Positions 50,314-60,655 of a DNA stretch of 64,000 bases are shown here, piece by piece (within the stretch, counting starts at the first letter, position 1; each line of letters begins with the position of its first letter). Location: contig NC_135773.1 in assembly GCF_028453695.1 (NCBI RefSeq), positions 23,733,782 through 23,797,781 on the forward strand, in the 5' to 3' direction. The notes under the pieces are model-generated. The model was not told where the DNA came from, searched no databases, and saw only the letters and a program-made list of their open reading frames with translations. This DNA is from Augochlora pura (lineage: Eukaryota > Arthropoda > Insecta > Hymenoptera > Halictidae). A program made the position numbers and the translations under genes.

Positions 50314-53300
50314 TTAACACACGAATTTAATTTTTTTATTTACATATGTCTTCGGCGCTTCACTAGGCATAGAATCTGGGTCGTTTTCGAAAAACGCCGG
50401 TTTCAACCTTTCGGTTGATATTTTTGTCTCTCTGCCTTTGAACAAAATTTCGTAGACTTGGTCCGAAATTCTGTTCAAAACCTTGAACGGACCCTCATAA
50501 GGAGCCTCGAAGGGTTTTTTGGTGGAATCGACTCGAACAAATACATGTGTACAGTCGTGCAGCGCCTTGTGTATAAATGTTTTAGTTTTTGTGTGATGTA
50601 CTGCTGGTGTAGGTTTTATGTGTTTGATATGTTGTCTGTATTTCTCTAAGAATATTCGTGGCTGTATGGATGTTTCTTCGTTTGTAAAGAATTCTCCAGG
50701 CAGTCTTAGGCTTGTGCCATACAGCATCTCAGCTGCGGAAGCCCCTATATCTTCTTTGTAGCTGGCCCGGAGTCCCAACAACACCGTAGGGAGAATTTCT
50801 ACCCAATTCGAGCTCTGATGGCATCTAATGGCTGCTTTTAGCGAACGATGCCACCTTTCTATCATCCCATTGCTTTGGGGATGATAGGCTGTGGTTCGCG
50901 TTTTACTGGACCCTACCAGTCGGGTCAATGCCTCAAATAGTTGAGACTCGAATTGGGCTCCTTGATCGGTTGTGATCGTTGCTGGAGCTCCGAACCTAGC
51001 TATCCAGCCCGAATAAAGGGCTGCAGCTACCTTCTCAGCCGAGCATTCTTTTAATGGCACCGCTTCAGGCCACCTAGAGAATCTGTCTATTGCTGTCAGA
51101 CAGTATCGGTAACCATCAATTGGAGGTAATGGTCCGATTAGGTCCACATGTATGTGCTCGAATCTTACCTTGGGTACCTCGATGTTCTGACAGGTCGGCC
51201 TGTTGTGACGGTGCACTTTTTGCTTCTGGCACGCAAGGCACGTGCGACACCACTCGGTTATATTTTTATTCATTTGTGGCCAGACGAAATTTTTCGCTAT
51301 CATCTTCTTAGTTACTTTGCCACTAGGATGAGATAACCCGTGTACATTATGAAATACTTTTCTCCTTAGAGACAACGGCAAATATGGCCTTACATTATTT
51401 TTTACTATGTCTCCGTATAGGTATTTATCTGAACTGTCCAAAAATATTTTTTGGAAGTTCCACCTGTTGGAGCCTTGTGTGATTAATGTTGCCAGCTCTT
51501 GGTCTTCCGCTTGCGCTGCCATTAGCTCATCTGTTGAGATAATGACAGGCATTTCTATAGACTGCAGTCTGGAGAAAGCATCAGCCACACCATTGTCTGT
51601 GCCTTTCACATACTTAATTTGGGTGGTAAATTGGCTGATGTAATCCAGCTGCCTAGTCTGTCGCGGACTGGCTTTGTCAGCTTTTTGGAGAAATGCATAT
51701 GTCAACGGTTTGTGGTCCGTATATATATACACTTCTCTGCCTTCCACAAGATGTCTGAAGAATCTGAGACTCTTGTAGATGGCTAAAAGCTCTCTGTCGT
51801 ACACGCTGTATTTCGTCTGGGCTTTTTCTAACTTACGCGAGAAAAATCCGAGTGGTTCCCACGTACCTCTGTGTTGCTGTTCCAACACCGCTCCAAGTGC
51901 AACGTCTGATGCGTCGGTTCGGAGAGCCAATTTGGCATTTTCTCGAGGGTGGTGGAGAAGCGTTACCGCGGCTATTTGCCTTTTCGTTTCCTCGAATGCT
52001 TGAACCGACGCATCGTCCCAACAGACCGGCCTCTGGTCCTTTTTCTTGGCTCCCCTGAGCTGTCCGTTCAAAGGGGCCAACCAGTCTGCGGCCCGGCGTA
52101 GAAATCTCCTATAGAAATTAACTATCCCTAGGAAACGCCGAAGATCTGCAATGGAACGAGGTTTATTATAATCTAAAATGGATTGCACCCGCTCTTGCAG
52201 CGGTGCAATGCCCTTACCACTAATCGTGTAACCTAAATATTTTACGCTGGGCTCTGCAAATTGGCATTTTGCCACATTAATGCAGAGCCCGTTTTCCCTT
52301 AATCTATCGAACAACATGCGCAGATGCCTGTCGTGTGTCTCCATATCCGGGGATGCCACTATTATATCGTCTACATAACAGTGGCAGAAATCTAGTCCCC
52401 GTAATATGGTGTCCATCTGCCTTTGGAAGGTCTGCGCGGCATTACACAATCCGAATGGCATCACCGTGAATTCGTAGAGTCCGAACGGCGTGATGACCGC
52501 CGTCTTTTCGATGTCCTCGGGAGCTACAGGCACCTGGTAATATGCCTTAGCCAAATCTATCACCGAGAACACCGTGCAGTCAGCAAATTGACTGGCCACG
52601 TCGTGGACGTGCGGCAACGGATATTTGTCCGGCACGGTGATGCCATTCAGACGGCGATAGTCTCCGCATGGTCTCCATTCCCCAGATTTTTTGGGTACCA
52701 TGTGGAGAGGACTCGCCCACTGACTCTTAGACGGTCGGCAGATACCCTCTTTGAGCATCTGCTCAAACTCTGCCCGAGCCGTCTTGAGTTTCTCCGGAGG
52801 CAGGCGTCTCGCTCGCTCGGCAACCGGGGGTCCATTCGTCGTGATGTGGTGGTGTACGTTGATTTTGATGTTTTTCCTGGCGGCTGGTTTTGTCAAGTCT
52901 TTGTATTCTGTCAGGAGAGCTGTCTGTTTTATATTTACGTCTATTGTCCGTACAGATGGATCATCTGTCTTAGAGACTGTCGCGTTTGTGTGAAGTCTTG
53001 TGTTTCCGTCCAACAGTCGTTTAAAACGAAGATCTACTAATAAATTAAAAAAATGCAAGAAATCTGCACCAATTATCGGTTTGGAAATGTCTGCAACTAC
53101 AAACCGCCAGGAAAAATCACGCCTGAGGCCTAGGTTTACCGCTATAATTTTTTCACCGTACGTATTAATCACCGCCCCGTTTGCCGCGTAAAGCTTGAAA
53201 TCGCCTACCTTCGGGCGCCTACCTCCAAAGGCTTTCGGGACGACCGAGACATCTGCGCCTGTGTCAATAAGGAATGTGATGTTATTTCTAACATCCCTTA

Positions 53301-53394
53301 CGCAGAGGCGATGCTTCCTTGGGGCGTCCTCGACCGCCTCGACTCGAGGTACGCTTTTTAGTTTTCCTGCCTCTGCTCTGTTGTCCCTGTCCAT
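50314..53394 (-). CDS. retrotransposon Pol polyprotein (PR-RT-RNaseH-IN)
   Basis: Uninterrupted 1026-codon frame in the -1 frame relative to gag, overlapping its end by 37 nt. Domains in order: aspartic protease with LIDTGADVSVVP (DTGA at residues 44-47); reverse transcriptase with VFSVIDLAKAYYQV and the catalytic YVDD at 340-343; RNase H with RTDASDVALGAV (about 492-503), YTDHKPL and the last Asp near 604; integrase with an HX3H..CX2C zinc region (H685, H689, C716, C719) and the D,D,E triad at about 751, 810 and 846. No chromodomain and no env. All key residues are present and there is no stop or frameshift, so the protein is probably functional. Its own first Met lies inside gag; expression as Gag-Pol by frameshifting is more likely than separate initiation. 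Confidence 0.95.
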   Translation of the reverse strand: MDRDNRAEAGKLKSVPRVEAVEDAPRKHRLCVRDVRNNITFLIDTGADVSVVPKAFGGRRPKVGDFKLYAANGAVINTYGEKIIAVNLGLRRDFSWRFVVADISKPIIGADFLHFFNLLVDLRFKRLLDGNTRLHTNATVSKTDDPSVRTIDVNIKQTALLTEYKDLTKPAARKNIKINVHHHITTNGPPVAERARRLPPEKLKTARAEFEQMLKEGICRPSKSQWASPLHMVPKKSGEWRPCGDYRRLNGITVPDKYPLPHVHDVASQFADCTVFSVIDLAKAYYQVPVAPEDIEKTAVITPFGLYEFTVMPFGLCNAAQTFQRQMDTILRGLDFCHCYVDDIIVASPDMETHDRHLRMLFDRLRENGLCINVAKCQFAEPSVKYLGYTISGKGIAPLQERVQSILDYNKPRSIADLRRFLGIVNFYRRFLRRAADWLAPLNGQLRGAKKKDQRPVCWDDASVQAFEETKRQIAAVTLLHHPRENAKLALRTDASDVALGAVLEQQHRGTWEPLGFFSRKLEKAQTKYSVYDRELLAIYKSLRFFRHLVEGREVYIYTDHKPLTYAFLQKADKASPRQTRQLDYISQFTTQIKYVKGTDNGVADAFSRLQSIEMPVIISTDELMAAQAEDQELATLITQGSNRWNFQKIFLDSSDKYLYGDIVKNNVRPYLPLSLRRKVFHNVHGLSHPSGKVTKKMIAKNFVWPQMNKNITEWCRTCLACQKQKVHRHNRPTCQNIEVPKVRFEHIHVDLIGPLPPIDGYRYCLTAIDRFSRWPEAVPLKECSAEKVAAALYSGWIARFGAPATITTDQGAQFESQLFEALTRLVGSSKTRTTAYHPQSNGMIERWHRSLKAAIRCHQSSNWVEILPTVLLGLRASYKEDIGASAAEMLYGTSLRLPGEFFTNEETSIQPRIFLEKYRQHIKHIKPTPAVHHTKTKTFIHKALHDCTHVFVRVDSTKKPFEAPYEGPFKVLNRISDQVYEILFKGRETKISTERLKPAFFENDPDSMPSEAPKTYVNKKIKFVC

Positions 53395-54212
53395 CGGCAG
53401 GGTTTCCTACATTTCCAGGACTCCTTCCCGAATTTATTATGAAAATAGCAGAGACCGTTTGCTGAGGCAGAACGGCTGCGACTCCTGGCCCGTCGCTGTT
53501 GCTGGTTCCCGCGGTGGTCGCGGCGTTGTCCGCTGGGGCTGCGTTGACGCTCGAGTCTGGACAACCGCGTATCCAGCCTGTCCAGCTTGTTAATGATGGC
53601 GGCCAGTCCGCCATCTTGTTCGTAGGAGCGCGTCCTTGGGGTCGTAATGGCGGCCACGTCCGCTCCCATCGACCTATCCATGGTTTTATCGGCGACCTTT
53701 GCCAACCGATCAACGCCGGCGTCGTCCACCACAGAGAGGATATCTTGGACGCGCGCTGGCAGCCTCTGCATCCAGAGCGTTTTAAGTGCGTTCTCTGTAA
53801 CATTGGCTCCCGCCAAACGCACCATCTCCCTTAGGAGCTCGGATGGCTTCCTGTGACCGAGCTCCACGCCGCTAAATAATTGTTTCAATTGGGCCTCATC
53901 GGATTTAGCCAGCCTTTCGATGAGGGCCTGTTTAATATGGTCGTATGTGCTTCTTTCAGGGGGAGCCTCGACCACGTCCAGAACGACCTTCAACGTCTCC
54001 GGGTCGAGGCTGCGGGTCACCGCGGAGCTTTTTACAGCGTCTGCCCTTACGTTATATGCTGCGAATTCCCGCTCCAGCACGGTGAACCATAACCGCGGTT
54101 CTTCCCTCCAGAAGGGTGGTAGTTTTACCGCCCTAAACTCGCTTGCCTGGATCTCCATCCTCTTCTCCGCCGCCATGGCGTCCTTGGCGTCCTTGGCGTC
54201 CTTGGCGTCCAT
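53358..54212 (-). CDS. retrotransposon Gag
   Basis: Structural capsid-like protein of 284 aa, starting at ATG 54212 (MDAKDAKDAKDAMAAEKR) in an A-rich context. The open frame extends upstream to the primer-binding site without an ATG. The MDAKDAK start is a short 9-nt repeat. The capsid region has FWREEPRLWF and LERLAKSDEAQLKQL-like helices (residues about 20-150). A basic linker rich in Arg/Ser (about 230-260) leads to a compact Cys/His motif CYFHNKFGKESWKC followed by RKPC, a known variant in metazoan Ty3/gypsy Gag proteins instead of a CCHC knuckle. It ends at TAA 53358-53360, right behind the candidate slippery site. Confidence 0.9.
   Translation of the reverse strand: MDAKDAKDAKDAMAAEKRMEIQASEFRAVKLPPFWREEPRLWFTVLEREFAAYNVRADAVKSSAVTRSLDPETLKVVLDVVEAPPERSTYDHIKQALIERLAKSDEAQLKQLFSGVELGHRKPSELLREMVRLAGANVTENALKTLWMQRLPARVQDILSVVDDAGVDRLAKVADKTMDRSMGADVAAITTPRTRSYEQDGGLAAIINKLDRLDTRLSRLERQRSPSGQRRDHRGNQQQRRARSRSRSASANGLCYFHNKFGKESWKCRKPCRWTGTTEQRQEN
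53361..53367 (-). promoter_or_regulatory. candidate -1 ribosomal frameshift site between gag and pol
   Basis: GGAAAAC read as G GAA AAC directly before the gag TAA. A -1 slip gives GGA AAA C and continues in the pol frame (CTA AAA AGC GTA). It is similar to, though not a perfect, X XXY YYZ heptamer. No downstream stem-loop was worked out. Confidence 0.5.
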
Positions 54213-54301
54213 TTTTTTATCTCCTTTGTTCTTTTTTAATCGGAAAGAAACGACGAGTTTGTACACTTCCCGTTCGCGCACTTCTTTTTTAAAAACAGAA
54301 T

Positions 54302-54319
54302 TCCCGGGTTTCGGCACCA
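54302..54319 (-). other. primer-binding site complementary to tRNA-Phe
   Basis: TGGTGCCGAAACCCGGGA, one base after the 5' LTR. Its complement is the 3' end expected of insect tRNA-Phe with CCA added (T-arm CCCGGG, acceptor TTTCGGC, A, CCA), recalled from known tRNA-Phe sequences. All 18 positions match. Confidence 0.8.
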
Positions 54320-54320
54320 A

Positions 54321-54620
54321 TGTGGGACTATTCTCGACCGTGGTTCAGTGCGCACACTCGGAAATAACTGGACACGAGAGTTGGAGTGTGAAGCAGGCTT
54401 TATTTGATCTTAATGCGTGGGCGGTTGCAGGAAGAATGAGAAAGTTTTTTCTATCTGGGCACCCACGTCGACGGCGCTTTTGTCTTAGGCGTAGAGTACA
54501 ACTAACTTAACCTAAGGGCTTAAAACTAACTATACTAATGACTAGTTATATTTTACTCTAACCTAGTTACATTTATCTTAACCTAGTTATTCTAGATGGC
54601 GCGTCGAGCCTACCGCTACA
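54321..54620 (-). repeat. 5' LTR of the retrotransposon
   Basis: 300 bp, identical by eye to the copy at 49980-50279. It contains the element's promoter and points transcription toward MIPEP, away from HDAC6. Confidence 0.95.
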
Positions 54621-54624
54621 ATTA
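54621..54624. repeat. right target-site duplication ATTA
   Basis: ATTA directly after the LTR end CTACA, matching the left flank. Confidence 0.75.
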
Positions 54625-55601
54625 TTGTAGTAGCGAGAATAGGAATAAAGAATTGCTTTGCTCCGATTGGCCGATGACTCAACGATGAGATACAATTCGC
54701 TGTTTTCTCTCTTTTTCTTTGACCGTGAGTACAGCATTGTTTCAACAGTAAATCGCCAACCAATCGGAAGAAAGAAAATTTCTATATCAACTTTCGCTAA
54801 GGGATCGAGCTGCTATCTGGTGGTGTGCAGAAGTAGGATCCATTACTTTATTTTACGCATTGAAATTATGCGACAATACAGAGAGAATGCCGCGGTATAA
54901 AAGTCGAAGCGTGGTTCTGCTTCCGACGGTACGATGGCATTACTGTGATTTTAGCCGCAGTCTACCGCTTCAACAATTGTCAACCTTTCATTGAAATGGA
55001 ATTAGAACAAAATTGGAAGTGCAAAATGTATAAGATCTTCGAGATAATCCTATTTTTGTAACGAAGACGAATTCGAATGTACCAGCAAGATCTCTTTGTC
55101 TTTCTGACGTTGAAATTTGCCCGAGTATGAAAATCATCGGTCGCCAGTAAAAAGTCGTTCGTTGTAGCGTTAAAAAGGAACAGGAAAATTTCGAAGTTAA
55201 ACATTAAACGCCAATGGTGAGGATTTGATCGAGAGTTTAAACAATTGTATTTGATTCCGGCTTAATTAGGCAGAGATAATTGTTGTTTTCGCGGCGATTA
55301 CGCGTGATAATACATTATGGAGTGGAAGGGGTATGGATATCTATACAAGGATATGTCTCGTACCGTCACCCACATATTAAGTATCTGTCAACATTTTGTA
55401 TTGCCTGTGAGGAACGGCGTAATTTAAGTGCAAAGTAAAAGTTATTGAAATCCGTTCTTTTTATCGAGGATATTAATGAAAAGTACAGTAAACACTTTCG
55501 GATAATTCAGTAGAATTTCTTCCTCTGTTGTATTTTGTAAATTTGTATATACAACAAAGGACAGAGACTAAAGTAATTAATTACTTGTATATTTCTTATA
55601 G
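54625..55601 (+). promoter_or_regulatory. HDAC6 upstream region, including unresolved 5' exon(s)
   Basis: About 1 kb between the retrotransposon and the first supported HDAC6 exon. It has a CpG-containing promoter-like part and several ATGs (for example 54994 and 55317), but I could not settle which, if any, supplies the start by splicing to the acceptor at 55600-55601. Confidence 0.4.
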
Positions 55602-58600
55602 TCTGATTCTGTGATCAGTGGTAATTTATTCGCTGCTGCTAAACAATTAGCAGATAGTGAAATCCAGCTCCTGAAAGTTATACAAAATTCCAAGAAAGCA
55701 AACAAGAAAAATAATACAAATACAATGTCATCTGGAAAAAGTGCCAAAAAGTCAGGGAAAACGTCTAATGTAAGTATAAATTTTAACGTAAATAACTAAG
55801 AAGAAAATATTTAATGATATTATAGTTAATCTCTTAAATAACACAGAGGTTAAGTATACAGACTGACCGTGTAGAATAGCTATGTTAATCATTTCTGCTT
55901 TACACAGGTTTGCCCATCTATAGCTTTGATGACAGCCAAGAAGCAGGCAGTGCAAAGACAAATGTTGCAGGGAAAGAATATCAATAAAAACAATAATAAT
56001 ATTATTTTTGTACGCGATATATATCAAAAAGCTATAGATGCTTACGTTGTAAAAAGAAAGGAAACTGGACTGGTATTCGATCGGTCCATGGTGGAACACA
56101 AGTGTCTGTGGGATCCAAATTATCCAGAATGTCCTGCTAGAATGATGACCATTTTACAAAGATGCGAAGAATTAGATTTAATAAATAGATGCAAGCTGAT
56201 TCCTTCAAGGGAAGCTACAGAAAGTGAAATACTTACAAAACATAATAAAAAAAGCCTTGAGATTTTGAAGACCACAGATGGATGTAAAGATGTACAGAAT
56301 TTAGAATTATTATCATCCAAGTATGATGCAGTTTATGTACATCCTGTATGTAATTATTTCTAGAATGTGAAATAAGTTACCTTGGCATGTCAATTTTAAT
56401 ACTACAACTGTTTTACATTTTCTAGACTACCTACAAATTATCTCTGTTAGCTGTGGGCTCAACAATAAACTTAATAGAAAGCATTTGCAAAGGAGAAATT
56501 CAAAATGGAATGGCTATTATTAGGTAACCGAATTTTGTAATTCATGTTTAAATAAAAAATTAATTATCGCTCTTTTTAGACCACCTGGACATCATGCTAT
56601 GAAGTCAGAATATTGTGGATATTGCTTCTTTAACAATGTTGCAATTGCTGCTGAAAAAGCTTTGACTAATAATTGGGCCAATAAAATTTTAATTGTTGAC
56701 TGGGATGTACATCATGGGCAAGCAACTCAGCAGATGTTTTATAACGATCCACGGTGTGCTATTACTTTTATAAGTAGCATAAATTGTCTATTTACGTTCT
56801 TCCTTCTTTACATATAAATTTCTTAACAGAGTTGTTTACTTCTCCATTCATCGTTACGAACATGGTGAATTTTGGCCAAATCTCAGAGAATCTGATTTTC
56901 ACTTTGTCGGGGATGATTTAGGTCAAGGATATAATTTTAATGTACCACTCAATAAAGTTGGCATGACTAATGCTGATTACTTGGCCATATTTCAACAAGT
57001 CTTGCTACCAATGGCTTATGAGGTAAATAGTATACTTCACGGAGACACGCTTTGTCATGGATGAGTACCGAAACTTTCATCGCTAAGTTAGAGATTTTCT
57101 CGTAATTTGTACATAAAATATATAAATTTAATCGTTGTAGTTTCAACCAGATCTCGTAATAGTGTCAGCTGGTTATGATGCAGCCTTGGGCTGTCCAGAG
57201 GTAAATGAGTACAAGTTATTAATTTATTTTTTTATCCTAGTTTAATCCAGATTTTGTCATTGTTTCGGCTGGGTTTGATTCAGCGATTGGAGATGAAAAG
57301 GTTAACGATTTTTTTTCACTTTTATATATTTCCTAATTTAATTTTTACTTATGTGCCTTCAATAGATTACACGTACTTAACATTTAAATTTATTTATTAT
57401 TACATTAAGGGCGAGATGTTGGTGACTCCTGCATTTTATGCTCATTTAACATCATCTCTAATGAGTCTAGCTTCTGGAAAAGTTGCCGTTGTATTAGAGG
57501 TATAGAAAATATTTTAAATTTTCTATGTTAATAATGATTTAGATATTCTGTTACACGTATTATTTTTTATAGGGTGGTTACTATTTAAAGTCACTGGCTG
57601 AAAGTGCAGCACTGACCTTGCGTGCTTTATTAGGCGATCCGTGTCCTACAATAGAAAATCTTGAATTGCCTTCATTAAGGTAAACCTTTAATATTTATTT
57701 ATACAATAAGAATTAATAAAATTCATTTCTATGTATTTTGTATTATTTACAGCATACGCGATTCGATTTTAAATACAATTTATGCACACAAACCATATTG
57801 GAAATGTTACCAATATCAAGATACATACAGTATTAATAATACAACGAATAATAAGGAACAAAATATTAATCAGTATCTACCTGTAGTTACATTCAAGTAA
57901 AAAATTTAAACATTGTTAATAATAAATTAATTTTATTATTATATTCAATTACATACAATGTTTCCATTGTAGAGGAACTGAAGAGAGGCCAGACATGTAT
58001 GAAACTTCTGACTGTTATCCAGTTCACAGTAAAGAGGTTCTTGAGATGCTTGATTCAAAATTAAATACTCTCATACACTGTAAGCATCCATATATTAATA
58101 ATTATGATCTATAGTCCATATATCAATATTTTAAAGATTGATTCTTTCACCTCTCGAAAATAAATAATAATTGTTCTCTTTTAGTTACTAATTTAAACAA
58201 ATCTCCGAATAAAGTGTGCATTGTTTATGATGAAAGAATGCTAAAGCATTACGACACAAGCGATAAAACTCATCCGGAAAAACCGAGTCGTATTAGTGGT
58301 ATCTATAAACGATTACAGGAGTACAATATTCTTGATCGATGCTACGTGCAGCAGGTACGTTAACTAGTATTATTAATAAAGTTTTATTCGAAGTATTAAT
58401 AATGATTTTTTAAAAGGGGCGAAGTGCAACGATAGAAGAATTATCATTGGTTCATTCGAATGATCATATAGAAAGAATAAAGGGAACTGCAAATGCAGAA
58501 GTCAAAGATTTAAACAAAATAGTGTCATCGTTCAATTCAGTCTATTTACATCCTGAAACTTGGATAAGTGCCAGTGTATCTACTGGATCATTGTTACAAG

Positions 58601-60655
58601 CGGTTAGTAGTGTGTTAAATGGGGAGAGTCAGTCTGGTGTTGCTATTGTAAGGCCACCAGGGCATCACGCGGAAGATGACATGCCATGTGGTTTCTGCAT
58701 TTTTAATAATATTGCTGTAGCAGCTAAATATGCCATAGAATGTCATCATTTAAAAAGGTACTTATAATTGTATCGATATATTTTTAATTTTTATTAGCTA
58801 CAAAATAATCTTTTTACGTTATAATTTTTAGAGTATTAATAGTGGATTGGGATGTGCACCATGGCAATGGAACTCAATCTATTTTCGAGGAAGATCCAAG
58901 AGTTCTTTATATATCCGTTCATCGATATGATAATGGTAGTTTCTTTCCAAATTCGAAAAATGCTAATTACACCAATGTTGGCTGCGGAGCTGGAGAGGGA
59001 TTTAATGTCAATATACCATGGAATAAAGTTAGTATCTGCAAATTTATATAAGATAATCTAATTCATTATTAGATATTAATTCGTATGAATTATATATAGA
59101 AAGGAATGGGCGACGCTGAATATATAGCAGCATTTCAACAAGTTGTAATGCCAATTGCATATCAATTTAATCCAGAACTAGTTTTAGTGTCTGCAGGTTT
59201 TGATGCCTGCATTGGTGACCCTCTGGGAGGTATACAAAATGATTGATGAATATTGACATAAAACATGTTTACTACTACCATATAAAAAATATTTATTCTA
59301 TACTTTCTCTATCCAGGGTGCCTTGTAAGTCCAGAAATGTATGGTCATTTAACTCATTGGTTATCATCGTTAGCTAATGGTCGCGTAATTCTTAGTCTCG
59401 AAGGAGGTTACAACATCAACTCGATTTCACATGCAATGGCGCTTTGTACTAAAACCTTGCTTGGCGATCCTTTACCGATGCTAGAAAGTGATCTAATCCC
59501 GTGTTCTAGCGCTGTTAATTCCATAAACAATGTTTTAAAAACACAGAAACAATATTGGTCGAATTTGATATTTAATGTTTCTTTGCCAAGAAAATACGTG
59601 CTACCAAAAGCTAAATTGAAACACGCTAAATCAAGCGAACAAATGAAAGCCGTGGATGAGCCTTGCAAACAATCAGAATCTAAGATAGCATTGGAGAAAA
59701 TAGAAAGTGAAAAGTTGGCATTGAGACTTTCAATTGATAAAAATGCTGTGACAGATGAGGAGATATTAAAATTACAGAACGAGGTTGAGAACATCAAAAT
59801 AAAAAATTCATCTGACGACGATATGCTAAAAGCCATTGAGAGAGCACACAATAAATCGAAGAATATGCAGACTATTAATACTTGTGAAGATAAAGGTAAA
59901 TGAAAAAAAATTAGAAACATTATTATAGAAGAAGTAATGACACCTATGATTTTATAGTTCTCGAATGTGAAAGGCAATGTGTAAATAATTCTGAGAAGGG
60001 AACATTTTCTGACAAAAATTGTGACAACTCTAATCCGGGTAGTAGTAGTGAACCTAATGAAGGAGCTGTTGGTCAAGCTAGTGGTGTCACAAAGTTATGC
60101 GACTATTTATCCGAGAATTTGGCAGTAAGTAACATAATTTCTTGTTTCAATTGATAGTAATATGTATTAATTATGTTCTAATTTTGTAGGCATTAATGGC
60201 TGGAGACATGTTCACTGTAATTCCTTTAAAGAACTGTCCACACTTGGATAGTGTCAAAGATGTTCCAGCTTCGGGAATCGATATACATTCGCCTTGTGCA
60301 GAATGTGATAGTACTGCTGAAAATTGGATTTGCTTGCAATGTTACACTGTACATTGTGCACGTACCGTTAATCAGCACGGTCTTCTACACGGCGATGAAT
60401 TAAACCATCCATTGACATTAAGTTTTAGTGATTTATCAGTATGGTGTTACAGGTGTGAGGCATATATAGATAATCCAGTAAGTTTCAACATATACATATA
60501 TACAAATATTTATTAGGTGAAAGAACTTAATATTTTATGGATTATTATAATTTATAAATTTCTGAATTATTTTGTAGCGATTATTTGCTGCTCGTAATGC
60601 TGTACATCAAAGTAAATTTAATGAGGAACTACCGTGGACGTATAACGAGAACTGA
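55602..60655 (+). CDS. HDAC6: histone deacetylase 6 (tubulin deacetylase with ZnF-UBP)
   Basis: Cytoplasmic class IIb zinc deacetylase acting on tubulin and other proteins, which also binds ubiquitin C-termini. Exons: 55602-55769, 55908-56345, 56426-56523, 56580-56753, 56830-57022, one of 57141-57200 or 57241-57300, 57410-57499, 57573-57679, 57753-57896, 57973-58079, 58185-58354, 58417-58757, 58832-59027, 59100-59229, 59317-59895, 59958-60124, 60190-60477 and 60578-60655; 1175 aa counted from 55602. Deacetylase domain 1 has RPPGHH (about 235-240) and DWDVHHGQ (zinc ligands Asp277, His279, Asp370). Domain 2 has RPPGHHAED and DWDVHHGNGT (Asp704, His706, Asp797). The C-terminal ZnF-UBP (about 1070-1165) shows CAECDSTAENWICLQCY and the WCYRCEAYI end. 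The start may be ATG 55725 (MSSGKSAKKSGK) or lie in an upstream exon. Confidence 0.95.
57141..57200 (+). CDS. HDAC6: HDAC6 alternative exon 6a (GYDAALGCPE type)
   Basis: 60 nt, phase 0 on both sides, acceptor GTTGTAG and donor GTAAAT. Encodes FQPDLVIVSAGYDAALGCPE, including the third zinc ligand of deacetylase domain 1. Only 40 bp of intron separate it from exon 6b. Confidence 0.85.
57241..57300 (+). CDS. HDAC6: HDAC6 alternative exon 6b (GFDSAIGDEK type)
   Basis: 60 nt, phase 0 on both sides, acceptor TTTATCCTAG and donor GTTAAC (a weaker GT site than 6a). Encodes FNPDFVIVSAGFDSAIGDEK. It is homologous to exon 6a (40 of 60 bases and 12 of 20 residues identical by my count). Including both would duplicate a core strand and active-site loop, so one must replace the other. 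Confidence 0.8.

Larger units (their letters stand above)
49980..54620 (-). mobile_element. complete Ty3/gypsy-type LTR retrotransposon, apparently young
   Basis: 4641 bp with two 300-bp LTRs (49980-50279 and 54321-54620) that look identical on base-by-base reading, beginning TG and ending CA in element orientation. The target duplication is ATTA (49976-49979 and 54621-54624). Transcribed from the minus strand: 5' LTR, primer-binding site complementary to tRNA-Phe, gag, pol in the -1 frame, polypurine tract, 3' LTR. Domain order protease, reverse transcriptase, RNase H, integrase places it in Ty3/gypsy (Metaviridae). There is no envelope-like frame between pol and the 3' LTR, so it is a plain retrotransposon. 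It is GC-richer than the surrounding DNA, as expected for a recent arrival. Confidence 0.96.

Noticed and set aside
52423..53040. 205-codon frame antisense to pol, and other plus-strand frames in the element
   Set aside because: They lie opposite a fully intact pol with all catalytic motifs and show no domain of their own.
53288..53803. 171-codon frame in a third frame of gag
   Set aside because: It overlaps both gag and the pol start but has no recognisable domain. The -1 gag-pol arrangement already explains the region.
59408..60076. 222-codon open frame on the minus strand
   Set aside because: It is antisense to the HDAC6 linker exons, whose sense frame has clear protein similarity and splice sites. 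The antisense frame is low-complexity and hydrophobic without motifs.
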